The position numbers were made by a program, and so were the translations under genes. 36,201 bases of DNA. It comes from Bacillus sp. V59.32b. GTDB taxonomy: Bacteria; Bacillota; Bacilli; Bacillales; DSM-1321. Where the stretch lies: positions 1 through 36,201 of the forward strand of contig NZ_QVTC01000009.1 of assembly GCF_003429085.1 (NCBI RefSeq), in the 5' to 3' direction. Positions 1-7,498 of the stretch are shown here, piece after piece (within the stretch, counting starts at the first letter, position 1; each line of letters starts with the position of its first letter). A model generated the notes under the pieces. That model made no database searches and was not told the origin of the DNA. It saw only the letters and a program-made list of their open reading frames with translations.

Positions 1-89
1 GCTCACTATTAAAATTAACGTTGGCGCTTTGTTTTGTTCAGTTTTCAAAGAGCAATTTCCTTGTCGTTTCTCTCAGAAGCGACTTTATT
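1..89 (-). other. Leader of an rRNA operon (16S upstream region), partial
   Basis: Read on the minus strand, this stretch lies directly downstream of two strong tandem promoters. It contains a boxA-like element, TGCTCTTTGA, at 45-54, followed by AAAACTGAACAAAAC, which is characteristic of the leader just upstream of Bacillus 16S rRNA genes. The 16S gene itself would begin beyond the left edge. An rRNA operon next to ygxA matches the rrnD neighbourhood of B. subtilis. No mature rRNA sequence is visible. Confidence 0.75.
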
Positions 90-118
90 ATCATAGCATT
101 TCTAGCTTGCTATGTCAA
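90..118 (-). promoter_or_regulatory. rrn promoter P2 (sigma-A)
   Basis: On the minus strand, -35 TTGACA (113-118) is separated by 17 bp from -10 TATGAT (90-95). It is the second of two tandem promoters about 100 bp apart, the usual arrangement for Bacillus rRNA operons, and it drives transcription out of the left edge. Confidence 0.75.
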
Positions 119-190
119 TAACTTGTTTGAAATAATTTATTTGGTTATTTCGCAGCTACGATAACTTTCGTCCCGCAGCGACGTTTATTA

Positions 191-219
191 ATATAACACC
201 TAACCAAGCTATAGGTCAA
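191..219 (-). promoter_or_regulatory. rrn promoter P1 (sigma-A)
   Basis: On the minus strand, -35 TTGACC (214-219), a 17-bp spacer and -10 TTATAT (191-196). It begins only a few bases after the ygxA stop codon, so ygxA read-through and rrn transcription run in the same direction. Confidence 0.65.
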
Positions 220-227
220 TAACTTTT

Positions 228-1103
228 TTAAAATAACTTTGATGCTCGATAATAACGATGATAAACCTCATGACCCTTTGTTTCTACTTTAATCTCTTCA
301 ATAACATTCTTATCTATAAGATATTCTAATAAGACACTCAGATCGACAGAATAGTGAGTAAGCTCTGGATGTTCCATTAACTCCGCTATACTCCATGAAC
401 CTTCATTCGTATCCATAATCTCCAGTAAGTGTTGAGATCCCAGGTTGGTTCTTGAATAAATCAGAAATTCACTGGCTAAGAATAGAAGCTCGATCCGCTT
501 TTCCAATGGTTCTTCACTGCTAACCAGTTCCTCATATAGCTTAAAGATTTCCGGTTCCATATGTCTCACCTGGTTCCAAAGCGTTACTTCCGGATAAAAG
601 CCTTGATCGATAATTTCTAATCGCGCCAGATGATGCAAGGAGTGAACGATATTGTTGTATGCATCAAGAAAATGTCCATTTTCAAAAAAAGCTTTCCCAT
701 CCATATACCTTCTGATTAACTTTGCAAATTCAATCCCCATTTTGACCTTACGTCCGTAAAAAGGAAACTCCCTTAACTCCTTTTTTAAATTGGAGAGATA
801 TTCATTCTTATCAAATAAAATTTTCCCGTTTTGAATCCACTCTACAACCTTTCGATTGGTCCCCAACAAAAGCCAGTCCTTTAATTGAGCTTCTTCTACA
901 ATATGCAGGGCAGCCTTTTGGTCGTTATATGTATAATGTTTTACAAATACGGATTCGTCCGCTTCATTGACAATGACAAACAGAACGTAATCAAACGTAT
1001 CTGTTATCGAACTTGCGTTTATTCTTTTTTCAAATGATAAAATCCCAAGTGTTGATTGCATGCTGGCCCGTTCTTGATAGATCGGACGAAGGATATCCTC
1101 CAT
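228..1103 (-). CDS. ygxA: Nucleotidyltransferase-like protein YgxA
   Basis: A 291-residue soluble protein of the YgxA family, conserved in Bacillaceae and annotated as nucleotidyltransferase-like; its substrate is unknown. The N-terminal half (about residues 1-110) would be the nucleotidyltransferase-like fold and the C-terminal half a helical and winged-helix-like region. No classical GS...D-x-D motif is evident. I chose the ATG at 1101-1103 because a GGAGG ribosome binding site lies 7-8 nt upstream; the reading frame stays open another 14 codons upstream, but without a better site. It is identified mainly by its place between ygzB and an rRNA operon, as in B. subtilis. The stop lies just before the rrn P1 promoter. 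Confidence 0.75.
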   Translation of the reverse strand: MEDILRPIYQERASMQSTLGILSFEKRINASSITDTFDYVLFVIVNEADESVFVKHYTYNDQKAALHIVEEAQLKDWLLLGTNRKVVEWIQNGKILFDKNEYLSNLKKELREFPFYGRKVKMGIEFAKLIRRYMDGKAFFENGHFLDAYNNIVHSLHHLARLEIIDQGFYPEVTLWNQVRHMEPEIFKLYEELVSSEEPLEKRIELLFLASEFLIYSRTNLGSQHLLEIMDTNEGSWSIAELMEHPELTHYSVDLSVLLEYLIDKNVIEEIKVETKGHEVYHRYYRASKLF

Positions 1104-1255
1104 TATTAACTCCTCCAAAAACTTAATATTTATGTACTTCGACAATCGTTATGAATGTCCCTGCTTTTAACGGTTAGTTGATATATATGTATTGTTTTTA
1201 AATATTCATCTTCACCATTATGATATGATATAGTTAAATCTCGGGAGGGACAACT

Positions 1256-1603
1256 ATGGCGAAATATTCTAGCAAAATAAATAAGATACGCACATTTGCG
1301 TTAAGTTTGATTTTCATCGGTTTCATTGTTATGTATGGAGGGATATTTTTCAGAAATTCCCCAATCATTATGACCATCTTCATGATCTTAGGGCTGTTAT
1401 GTATCGTGGCAAGCACAGTCGTCTATTTTTGGATTGGCATGCTTTCTACAAAGACCGTTCAAGTGAAATGCCCGAACTGCGGCAAAGCTACTAAAATTTT
1501 GGGACGTGTCGATATATGTATGCATTGCAACGAACCATTAACGCTTGATAAGAATCTTGAAGGCAAGGAATTTGACGAAAAGTACAACCGTAAAGGAATT
1601 TAA
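1256..1603 (+). CDS. ygzB: YgzB family membrane protein (DUF2614)
   Basis: A 115-residue protein with two transmembrane helices near the N terminus (about residues 15-32 and 38-60), followed by a small zinc-ribbon-like segment. The cysteine pairs are CPNC (about 72-75) and CMHC (about 87-90), which would bind one zinc ion on the cytoplasmic side. This matches the DUF2614/YgzB family next to perR in Bacillus; the function is unknown. The ATG is preceded by GGGAGG at good spacing. It is the only rightward gene in this part and is divergent from ygxA. It converges on perR, with which it shares a two-way terminator. Confidence 0.85.
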   Translation: MAKYSSKINKIRTFALSLIFIGFIVMYGGIFFRNSPIIMTIFMILGLLCIVASTVVYFWIGMLSTKTVQVKCPNCGKATKILGRVDICMHCNEPLTLDKNLEGKEFDEKYNRKGI

Positions 1604-1630
1604 TTCATTGCGGAATTGAATATAAAAAGA

Positions 1631-1665
1631 AAAAAAGTTCCAACCATTAGCGGCGGAACTTTTTT
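1631..1665. terminator. Bidirectional terminator between ygzB and perR
   Basis: Inverted repeat with arms AAAAAAGTTCC and GGAACTTTTT around a 13-nt loop. A-rich and T-rich flanks give a run of U on either strand, so it can end both convergent transcripts. It overlaps the last codon of perR. Confidence 0.85.
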
Positions 1666-2107
1666 AATGCGCTTCTTTAGCTGAGCAGTCCGGACAATTG
1701 CCGTAAATCTCCATACGGTGGTGGCTCACTGTAAAGCCGGTAACATGAGAGGCTAGATGTTCTACTTCATCCAATCCTGGGTAATGAAAATCAACAATCT
1801 TTCCGCAGTTCTGGCAAATCACATGATAATGATTGGTCGTAACGAAATCAAATCTGCTGGAAGAATCTCCGTATGTCAATTCTTTGACTAAGCCAACTTC
1901 CCGGAATACTCTCAGATTATTATAAACAGTTGCCACACTCATGTTAGGAAATTTCCCTTCCAATGCCTTATATATATCGTCGGCAGTCGGGTGGGTCATT
2001 GATTGTATTAAATATTCAAGTATAGCATGACGTTGGGGAGTAATCCTGACTCCGGTATCCTTTAATGAATCCAACGCTTCTTTAAGCTGTAGTTGAGACA
2101 CCGTCAT
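1664..2107 (-). CDS. perR: Peroxide-responsive repressor PerR (Fur family)
   Basis: Metal-dependent DNA-binding repressor of the peroxide regulon, 147 residues (B. subtilis PerR has 145). Residues 1-90 form the winged helix, with the conserved [14 protein letters not shown] stretch; the C-terminal part dimerises. The structural zinc site is C98-C101 and C138-C141. The regulatory Fe/Mn site is H39, D87, H93, H95 and D106, matching B. subtilis H37, D85, H91, H93 and D104 with an offset of two. The two histidines oxidised on peroxide sensing (H39, H93) are present, so sensing should work. A Per box just downstream of the -10 element indicates autorepression. The start has GAGGTG close upstream and agrees with family length. 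Confidence 0.97.
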   Translation of the reverse strand: MTVSQLQLKEALDSLKDTGVRITPQRHAILEYLIQSMTHPTADDIYKALEGKFPNMSVATVYNNLRVFREVGLVKELTYGDSSSRFDFVTTNHYHVICQNCGKIVDFHYPGLDEVEHLASHVTGFTVSHHRMEIYGNCPDCSAKEAH

Positions 2108-2142
2108 GCACCTCTTTTCCTCAGAATGAATATATTCTTACA

Positions 2143-2157
2143 TTAGAATATTTATAA
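2143..2157 (-). promoter_or_regulatory. Per box (PerR operator) of perR
   Basis: TTATAAATATTCTAA on the minus strand matches the Per box consensus TTATAATNATTATAA at nearly all positions. It lies two bases after the -10 hexamer and about 35 bp before the perR start codon, so bound PerR would block its own transcription. Confidence 0.85.
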
Positions 2158-2159
2158 AT

Positions 2160-2189
2160 AGTGTACCTTCCATTAATACACTTTGTCAA
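2160..2189 (-). promoter_or_regulatory. perR promoter
   Basis: On the minus strand, -35 TTGACA (2184-2189), an 18-bp spacer and -10 TACACT (2160-2165). The Per box follows immediately. An imperfect inverted repeat (ATTCTA/TAGAAT, 2192-2212) lies just upstream and has no clear role. Confidence 0.65.
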
Positions 2190-2227
2190 TAATTCTACTA
2201 TCTTAATAGAATAAACTCGCTGGGAAT

Positions 2228-2785
2228 TTAATCCTTTTCTTGATGAAGTGTCGGTTCTTGCCTGCCTAATTGATGATTGACAAGCCTGGCCGTTACGAAT
2301 AATAGGTCGGATAAACGATTCAAATACGCCAACACTAGAGGTTCCGCACTTTCTTCAAGGGTAAGGGCGCATCTTTCAGCTCTCCGGACAATTGTCCTGG
2401 CGGCATGAAAAGCGGCTCCCGCCGGATGTCCTCCAGGAAGGACAAAGTTGGTCAATGGCGGTAGTGAGGCATCCCATGCATCAATGGCCGCCTCCATGTC
2501 GCCGATATTCTTCTCCTCCAGTTTCCACTTAACATCTCTGCCAGCTGGAGTTGCCAGTTCGGCACCGACATGGAATAATGCCGTCTGGACCTTATGGAAC
2601 ACGTCCAGGATATTCTCTTTACCAGAAAAGCTCTCGTTATTTAGATAGCTTAAGGCCAGGCCGATCATTGAATTGGCTTCATCACATGTTCCGTATGCCT
2701 CAACCCGCTGGTCTGTCTTCGGGACGCGCTGTCCGTACACTAATGAGGTTGTCCCCTTATCACCCGTTTTTGTATAAATTTTCAT
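2228..2785 (-). CDS. Cob(I)alamin adenosyltransferase, PduO type
   Basis: Transfers the adenosyl group of ATP to cob(I)alamin to make coenzyme B12. The protein has 185 residues, normal for the PduO/YvqK family. The N-terminal nucleotide-binding motif TKTGDKGTTSL (residues 5-15) and the arginine-rich RTIVRRAER helix (residues 130-138) are both intact and diagnose the family, a trimeric helical bundle. The ATG has AAGGGGA upstream. The dehydrogenase gene ends 4 bp before it on the same strand, so the two are co-transcribed. In B. subtilis the equivalent gene (yvqK) is elsewhere, so its presence between perR and bcp is a local rearrangement. No other cobalamin gene is nearby, which fits a salvage role. 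Confidence 0.93.
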   Translation of the reverse strand: MKIYTKTGDKGTTSLVYGQRVPKTDQRVEAYGTCDEANSMIGLALSYLNNESFSGKENILDVFHKVQTALFHVGAELATPAGRDVKWKLEEKNIGDMEAAIDAWDASLPPLTNFVLPGGHPAGAAFHAARTIVRRAERCALTLEESAEPLVLAYLNRLSDLLFVTARLVNHQLGRQEPTLHQEKD

Positions 2786-2789
2786 TTTA

Positions 2790-3740
2790 TTAATATCCCC
2801 TTTTCGGATCGATTACATTAAGATACTCGTTCCCACCCTTTATATATTCCTCAAAATTGCGCTCAAAAATCTCAAAAGATCTTGGAAGATAATTCTTTGT
2901 AATGCTCGAGATATGCGGTGTTACTGTGACGTTATCAAGACCCCAAAATGGATGTCCTTCAGGAAGAGGCTCTTGCCCGAAAACGTCCAATACAGCATGC
3001 GCAATCTCGTGATTGTGAAGGGCTTCTTGCAATATTTCCTCTTTATAAAGGTCACCGCGCCCGATATTCATGAATACAGCGCTGTCCTTCATCACCTTAA
3101 AGTGTTCCATCATAAGCAGGTTCTGCGTTTCCCCGGTGCTCGGCAGGACAGACACAATATAGTCGGCTTGCGGCAGCACTTCTGACAGCTCGTTCTGACT
3201 ATGGATGGAATCGATATATTCGACGCTTTTACCACTCCTGTTCACCCCAAGCGTTTTCATCTGAAACGCCTTCCCCAGACGGGCCACCTCACTTCCAATC
3301 GCCCCGGTGCCGATAATCAATATTGTCTTGTTGTTCAGCTCCCCCACCTTTATCCTTCGATCCCATTTTTCCTGCGCTTCATTTTCCAGAAGCAGCTTCA
3401 ATTGTTTTTCATATTGCAGAAGCATGGCGATTGTATATTCTGCCATGGGGATTTTATGAATTCCCCGCGCATTCGTGACCAGTATGTTTTTCTCGTCGAT
3501 TGCCTCAAACGGCATTTTCTCGAGACCTGCGGACATTACCATAATCCATTTCAGATTTTCGGCCTTCTTGATATGCTCGTCCGTCAGATCTTCGCCATAA
3601 GTAATGATGATTTCGGCTTCCTTCAGTTTAGGATCCTCTGTTGCAATTCCTTTTTGATAGTGGAACTTATGGGAGGGGAATTTTTTATTCATGTCAGTTT
3701 GAAGATGCTCTGGCGGAATCAGTGTCGAAAGTATTTGCAT
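2790..3740 (-). CDS. D-isomer-specific 2-hydroxyacid dehydrogenase
   Basis: NAD(P)-dependent oxidoreductase that interconverts 2-keto acids and D-2-hydroxyacids; substrate unknown. It has 316 residues. The Rossmann motif IIGTGAIG lies at about 142-149, and the catalytic triad is visible as R228 (in NIGRGD), E257 (in GQEPLP) and H276 (in TPHIS). The order of domains, split substrate domain around a central nucleotide domain, is that of the GhrA/SerA-like superfamily. I chose the ATG at 3738-3740, which has GGAGG 8 nt upstream; an in-frame TTG five codons earlier overlaps that ribosome site and is unlikely. It is followed after 4 bp by the cobalamin adenosyltransferase. Confidence 0.9.
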   Translation of the reverse strand: MQILSTLIPPEHLQTDMNKKFPSHKFHYQKGIATEDPKLKEAEIIITYGEDLTDEHIKKAENLKWIMVMSAGLEKMPFEAIDEKNILVTNARGIHKIPMAEYTIAMLLQYEKQLKLLLENEAQEKWDRRIKVGELNNKTILIIGTGAIGSEVARLGKAFQMKTLGVNRSGKSVEYIDSIHSQNELSEVLPQADYIVSVLPSTGETQNLLMMEHFKVMKDSAVFMNIGRGDLYKEEILQEALHNHEIAHAVLDVFGQEPLPEGHPFWGLDNVTVTPHISSITKNYLPRSFEIFERNFEEYIKGGNEYLNVIDPKRGY

Positions 3741-3815
3741 CAATATATCCTCCAAATTTTATATAATCCTTTATGTAGTTTTCATATTACCAGCTTTTGA
3801 ATTTTGAAACATTAA

Positions 3816-3841
3816 TAAAAAACACGGGCACTAGGCCCGCG
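3816..3841 (-). terminator. Terminator after the M29 aminopeptidase gene
   Basis: On the minus strand, stem CGGGC/GCCCG with a 5-nt loop is followed by GTGTTTTTT. It separates the bcp-aminopeptidase transcript from the dehydrogenase gene downstream. Confidence 0.7.
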
Positions 3842-3941
3842 AAAGAATAACATTGAGGAGGTATTCCCTTACTTAGAGTATATTCGGATATATCCCGATT
3901 GCGTTGGACAATAGCCTTCTCTCATGAAAATCCACTGATAC

Positions 3942-5051
3942 CTATTTTAATGCGTCAGGGTTCAGTCCTCTTAATTCAGACAGGATGAAAAGGCCGTCTT
4001 TCCTGATTAATTCATCATCAAAATAAATCTCTCCACCGCCATATTCCGGGCGTTGGATCAGCACCATATCCCAATGGATCGCAGAGCGGTTTCCGTTATC
4101 CGCTTCCTCATAGGCCTCGCCCGGTGTAAAATGAAGGCTTCCACAGATTTTTTCGTCAAATAAAATATCGCCCATCGGTTCTTTTATCATCGGATTGACG
4201 CCAATAGCAAATTCGCCGATATAGCGGGCACCTTCGTCAGACGCGAAAATTTGATTGATTTTTTCCGTTTGATCCGCTTTTGCATCCACCAGCTTGCCAT
4301 TCTTGAAGGTTAATGAAACATCGCGAAAGGTTGTTCCCTGATAAGTACAAGGAGTGTTAAAGGAAATCGTTCCGTTGACACTGTCTTTTACCGGTGCCGT
4401 AAAAACCTCACCGTCGGGGATATTGTTTTCACCGGCGCAGACGACAGCCGGAATGCCTTTAATCGAAAATGTTAGATCCGTTCCGGGAGAAACAAGCCGA
4501 ACCTTATCAGTCCGCTCCATTAATTCCTTAAGCGGCTGCATCGCTTTGCCCATTTTCTCATAATCGACCGTACAGACGTCCAGCAAATAATCCTCGAAAC
4601 GACTTAAACTCATTCCTGCCTTTTGAGCCAAGCCTTGGGTTGGATAATTCAGCAGTACCCAACGGCGGTTGTTGACATAGAAGAATGTGGACGGATTCAT
4701 GATTTCGCCCCAGATGCGATGCTTTTCAGAAGGTACTTCCGAAAACTCGGCATCATTTTCTTCTCCGGTAACATAAATGATGGCATCCACATCTTCATAT
4801 TCCTTCAACATCCAATCCGCATAGGTTTGAAGCTGTTCTTTTTCATAACCCATATATAAATGACGGTTGATTTCGTCATCGATTAATTCGATGTATGGGT
4901 AGGCACCCAATCGATAGGCTCCATCCACCAGCTCTTTTAGCAGCGGCTTTGTATGAACATGCCCGCGGATAAGAACTCTTTCCTTCGCCTGCAGCTTCAC
5001 CGAATGGTTGAGCAACAGATTAGCTAACTTTTCTAGTCTCGCGTCCTTCAT
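3942..5051 (-). CDS. M29 family (AmpS/AmpT-like) aminopeptidase
   Basis: Cytoplasmic metallo-aminopeptidase that removes N-terminal residues from peptides. It has 369 residues, the shorter form of the M29 family (about 370-410). Likely metal ligands in the C-terminal half are E215 (IPDGEVFTAP), E280 (IGEFAIG), H307 (GSLHFTPG) and the H326-x-D328 pair (IHWD), all in recognisable family motifs. The gene starts 11 bp after the bcp stop, with GGGGG just upstream, so the two form an operon. The N-terminal 170 residues are the less conserved M29 domain. The functional class is clear; peptide preference cannot be told from the sequence. Confidence 0.92.
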   Translation of the reverse strand: MKDARLEKLANLLLNHSVKLQAKERVLIRGHVHTKPLLKELVDGAYRLGAYPYIELIDDEINRHLYMGYEKEQLQTYADWMLKEYEDVDAIIYVTGEENDAEFSEVPSEKHRIWGEIMNPSTFFYVNNRRWVLLNYPTQGLAQKAGMSLSRFEDYLLDVCTVDYEKMGKAMQPLKELMERTDKVRLVSPGTDLTFSIKGIPAVVCAGENNIPDGEVFTAPVKDSVNGTISFNTPCTYQGTTFRDVSLTFKNGKLVDAKADQTEKINQIFASDEGARYIGEFAIGVNPMIKEPMGDILFDEKICGSLHFTPGEAYEEADNGNRSAIHWDMVLIQRPEYGGGEIYFDDELIRKDGLFILSELRGLNPDALK

Positions 5052-5062
5052 CTTGACCCCCG

Positions 5063-5530
5063 TTATCGCTGTTCTTTAAGAAACTCTAAGGCTTCCTCGA
5101 CATGGCCTTTTACCTTCACCTTGCGCCACTCTTTGACAAGTACGCCTTCTTTATTGATCAAAAAAGTAGACCGCTCGATGCCCATGTATTCCTTGCCGAA
5201 ATTTTTCTTCAGCTTCCAGACGTCATAAAGCTCGGCGACCTCATGGTTCTCATCAGCTAAAAGCAAAAACGGCAATCCGTGCTTATCAATGAATTTGGTA
5301 TGGCTTTCAGCCGGGTCTGGGCTGATTCCGAGAATGACAGCATCAAGCGCTGCAAACTTTTCGTGTTGATCCCTGAAATCACATGCTTCGGTTGTACAAC
5401 CTGGTGTCATATCCTTTGGATAAAAATATAGAACAACATGCTTTCCTGTAAAATCCGCAAGCGCGACTCTTTCGCCATTGCTTGCAGGCAATGTAAATTC
5501 AGGCGCTTTTTTTCCGATTACCGTGGTCAT
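5063..5530 (-). CDS. bcp: Thioredoxin-dependent peroxiredoxin Bcp (YgaF)
   Basis: Reduces hydrogen and organic peroxides with thioredoxin as electron donor. The 155-residue thioredoxin fold has peroxidatic Cys45 in the motif DMTPGCTTEAC and resolving Cys50, the spacing of the E. coli BCP subfamily. The start has GGAGGTGGG upstream. It precedes the aminopeptidase by 11 bp and follows the K+ channel gene by 65 bp on the same strand. In B. subtilis this gene (ygaF) lies directly beside perR; here three genes intervene. No Per box was found in front of it. Confidence 0.96.
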   Translation of the reverse strand: MTTVIGKKAPEFTLPASNGERVALADFTGKHVVLYFYPKDMTPGCTTEACDFRDQHEKFAALDAVILGISPDPAESHTKFIDKHGLPFLLLADENHEVAELYDVWKLKKNFGKEYMGIERSTFLINKEGVLVKEWRKVKVKGHVEEALEFLKEQR

Positions 5531-5595
5531 TTATGCCCACCTCCATAACAATTCTTCATGGTAAGCGTACCCAATAATCCGGACAAACACAACTA

Positions 5596-6015
5596 TCATA
5601 CATCCTTGCGATCATACGGTTCAAAGTCAATCACAGCCCTGATTAAGAAGGCCGCGGGCAGACTGTATCCGATAAATGCCTCGATAGCCGCGATAATCCT
5701 ACCTATCCCGACCGGACTGACATCACCATAGCCAACCGAAAACATGGTCATCGCACTAAAGTAGAAGGATGTCTCCAGCTGCTGAAAGAAATCTTCTGTC
5801 ACGCGCTGTCCATCATCAAGGATTACCGCATAGTGATTTAACTCGAATAATAAATAAATCATAGCGAAACCGATCAGGATCGTTGCATAAATATTGGCTA
5901 TCCATATCAGATTCTCCATGGAAAGTTTCTTATCGCTTTTTTCTTCTATAAAAATAGCCCGAATGCTCATAACCATGCAAAATACAATCAATGTCATCAG
6001 AAGATAAAACGTCAT
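5596..6015 (-). CDS. Small two-helix potassium channel
   Basis: A 139-residue integral membrane protein of the Ion_trans_2 (KcsA/MthK pore) type. Hydrophobic segments lie at about residues 1-23, 38-58 and 105-128. A pore loop before the last helix carries the K+ selectivity filter SVGYGD (93-98). There is no RCK or other regulatory domain, so it is a bare pore with one extra N-terminal hydrophobic segment; the length agrees with small bacillar ion channel family proteins. The start is preceded by AAGGAAGG. It is the first gene of a leftward set that continues with bcp. An IS element sits about 160 bp upstream and may have changed its promoter region. Confidence 0.88.
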   Translation of the reverse strand: MTFYLLMTLIVFCMVMSIRAIFIEEKSDKKLSMENLIWIANIYATILIGFAMIYLLFELNHYAVILDDGQRVTEDFFQQLETSFYFSAMTMFSVGYGDVSPVGIGRIIAAIEAFIGYSLPAAFLIRAVIDFEPYDRKDV

Positions 6016-6165
6016 GTCCTTCCTTCTTTCCCAGAGGCTTGTATACTTCTATTTCTACTCCTGTCCGTTACGTTATATGTGGAAAATTTGAATTTGCGGT
6101 TTTATGTAGACAACCGTATACATCGGAGAGTTTAGGTTACAGGTTATGTACGGTGGATAGTATCA

Positions 6166-6173
6166 TTTATTTA
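6166..6173 (+). repeat. Target site duplication, left copy
   Basis: The 8-bp sequence TTTATTTA directly abuts the left inverted repeat and is repeated exactly at 7111-7118 after the right inverted repeat. An AT-rich 8-bp duplication is what IS1595-family transposition leaves. Confidence 0.9.
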
Positions 6174-6204
6174 GGCTCTGTTAAATAATATTGTTGATAT
6201 TCAA

Positions 6205-6244
6205 GTAAAAATCAAGGACCTCATATCAGGTCCTTGATTGCATT
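6205..6244. terminator. Hairpin inside the left end of the IS
   Basis: Arms AATCAAGGACCT and AGGTCCTTGATT flank a short loop just after the left inverted repeat. It lies downstream of the immunity gene on the minus strand and could stop its transcription at the element edge. The run of U is weak. Confidence 0.55.
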
Positions 6245-6285
6245 CTTATTGAAGTTAATCCGAAGGTGACATAATTAGTAAGAGC

Positions 6286-6729
6286 CTACCTTTTACCTTT
6301 TAAATCACCATATTGGTCTACAATATTTTGTAACTGATGTAATGTTGATACCAAATAACTTTGTTCGCTTTCAAACTCAAATTGGAGAATATTCTCTTGA
6401 TGTGCTACTTCTTGAAAATACCCTTGAATATTTATCTGACCAAATTTATTAAAACTAAGGTCAATTTTAAGATTATTTTCTGATTCCGAAAAGGTAACAC
6501 AACCTTTTAAATCGTTATAGCATTTTTGTAGCTGATTGAAGAACTGATATACCTGACCAGTTGAAAACCATAGTTCAGCATCTTTAACGAAATAATTTCC
6601 ACTCTTAATTTCGACTATGCCTTTCACATCATAACCGCCTAAATAACTTGTTTCATTTGGAAAACCATACACTTCACTTAATTCAATTCGTATGAATCCC
6701 TGCTTACCTGCAATAATAAACTCATTCAT
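6286..6729 (-). CDS. WapI family immunity protein
   Basis: A protein of about 147 residues resembling WapI, the immunity protein that protects Bacillus against the toxic C-terminal domain of the cell-wall contact toxin WapA. Family-like features are the opening of about 15 residues, the EVYGFPN..SYLGGYD motif (about residues 20-35), an EIKSGNYFVK strand, and a C-terminal ESEQSYL..TLHQLQNIV helix. No signal peptide or membrane segment, which fits a cytoplasmic antitoxin. I prefer the ATG at 6727-6729; an in-frame TTG three codons earlier is an alternative. No wapA or other toxin gene is in the window. The gene lies wholly within the IS ends, 42 bp after the transposase fragment, so it is a passenger gene. 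Confidence 0.75.
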   Translation of the reverse strand: MNEFIIAGKQGFIRIELSEVYGFPNETSYLGGYDVKGIVEIKSGNYFVKDAELWFSTGQVYQFFNQLQKCYNDLKGCVTFSESENNLKIDLSFNKFGQINIQGYFQEVAHQENILQFEFESEQSYLVSTLHQLQNIVDQYGDLKGKR

Positions 6730-6771
6730 TTTATCCAACTCTTTTCAACTATAACTTAAATGTCGATAATC

Positions 6772-7020
6772 TTAATTTCTTATAAGTAGCATTGGTGGAT
6801 AACAAGCAGCTTTAACGGAATACTTGCCAAAGCGGACAACATTATACGAATGACAGTGAGTGCAAGTGTAGCCATCTTTATGCTTCTGTTCAGACACTTC
6901 TTTAAATATAGGTTCACTTACAGAAGATGCGGCGAGAGATTTTGTAAAAAACTCTTTCAAACGAAGTTGGTCTGCGGTATTAAGTTTTTGAATCTCTTTA
7001 ATAATGTCCGTTAAAGCCAT
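6772..7020 (-). pseudogene. Truncated IS1595-type transposase (N-terminal zinc ribbon only)
   Basis: Encodes about 82 residues: a helical N terminus followed by a CTHC zinc-ribbon half and the phrase VVRFGKYS, typical of the start of IS1595-family transposases. The second zinc-binding pair and the DDE nuclease domain are absent. After GKYSVK the frame runs only about a dozen more residues to a stop. That suggests an internal deletion joining the beginning to the end of the gene, or replacement of the body by the passenger gene. I take the ATG at 7018-7020; GTG three codons earlier is possible. It is not expected to be catalytic but could still bind ends. Confidence 0.7.
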
Positions 7021-7110
7021 TGAAACCACTCACTTTTGTCCATATTTATATATCATTATGGAACAACAGTTCGTTTAATTCAAATATCAACATAAGTGTT
7101 TAACAGAGCC

Positions 7111-7118
7111 TTTATTTA
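7111..7118 (+). repeat. Target site duplication, right copy
   Basis: TTTATTTA immediately follows the right inverted repeat and is identical to 6166-6173. It fixes the right boundary of the element at base 7110, about 65 bp before tatA. Confidence 0.9.
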
Positions 7119-7176
7119 AAAAGGAAATAGAGCTATAATGTAAATGCCACTTTTGAACTAAATAGGAGATGAAACC

Positions 7177-7389
7177 GTGCTATCAAATATCGGTGTCCCT
7201 GGTTTAATCTTAATACTCATTGTAGCCCTTATCGTATTTGGCCCTAACAAACTGCCGGAAATCGGACGCGCTGTAGGAAGTTCCCTTCGCGAGTTCAAAA
7301 AGGCAGCTTCCAATGTAACGAACGATGTCGCCGGTGATGTAAAAAAGGATATAGACCAAGCTAAAAGAGATAGTAAAGAAAATATGTGA
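7177..7389 (+). CDS. tatA: Twin-arginine translocase subunit TatA/TatE
   Basis: A 70-residue TatA-type component of the Tat protein export pore. An N-terminal transmembrane helix (about residues 5-21) is followed by the FGP hinge (21-23) and the amphipathic helix [18 protein letters not shown]; the tail is charged and hydrophilic. The start is GTG at 7177, with AGGAGA seven bases upstream. No tatC is in the window, so it must pair with a TatC encoded elsewhere, as with the several tatA paralogues of B. subtilis. It is single and monocistronic with its own strong terminator. The IS insertion 65 bp upstream is close to its promoter. Confidence 0.95.
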   Translation: MLSNIGVPGLILILIVALIVFGPNKLPEIGRAVGSSLREFKKAASNVTNDVAGDVKKDIDQAKRDSKENM

Positions 7390-7391
7390 AA

Positions 7392-7439
7392 AAGCGGCCG
7401 ACTCAAGGCTCACTAAATGTGACTTTGAGTCGGCCGCTT
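7392..7439 (+). terminator. Terminator of tatA
   Basis: A 15-bp perfect stem (AAGCGGCCGACTCAA with TTGAGTCGGCCGCTT), extended inside by a TCAC/GTGA pairing, starts three bases after the tatA stop. It is followed by a short T-rich tract. Confidence 0.85.
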
Positions 7440-7498
7440 CTATTTATCCGTAATAATAGATTTTCTAAAATATGTAGTTTCCTTCATTACGAAACACT

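Larger units (their letters stand above)
6174..7110. mobile_element. IS1595-like element carrying an immunity gene
   Basis: A 937-bp element. Left end 6174-6201 and right end 7083-7110 are imperfect inverted repeats: both begin GGCTCTGTTAAA and share GTTGATATT, with 23 of 28 positions matching by eye. They are bordered by identical 8-bp direct repeats (TTTATTTA). Inside, both genes read leftward: first an 85-residue-frame transposase start with a zinc ribbon, then a WapI-type immunity gene. The DDE catalytic domain expected after the zinc ribbon is missing, so the element cannot move itself but could be moved by a related IS in trans. The intact ends and perfect target duplication suggest fairly recent insertion. 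Family assignment rests on ends, duplication size and zinc ribbon. Confidence 0.85.

Noticed and set aside
2192..2212. Inverted repeat ATTCTA/TAGAAT as a second Per box
   Set aside because: The arm sequence and 9-bp spacing do not match TTATAATNATTATAA, and it lies upstream of the -35.
3201..3800. Rightward frame of 199 codons opposite the dehydrogenase
   Set aside because: It is the antisense shadow of an intact gene with a conserved active site, with no ribosome site of its own.
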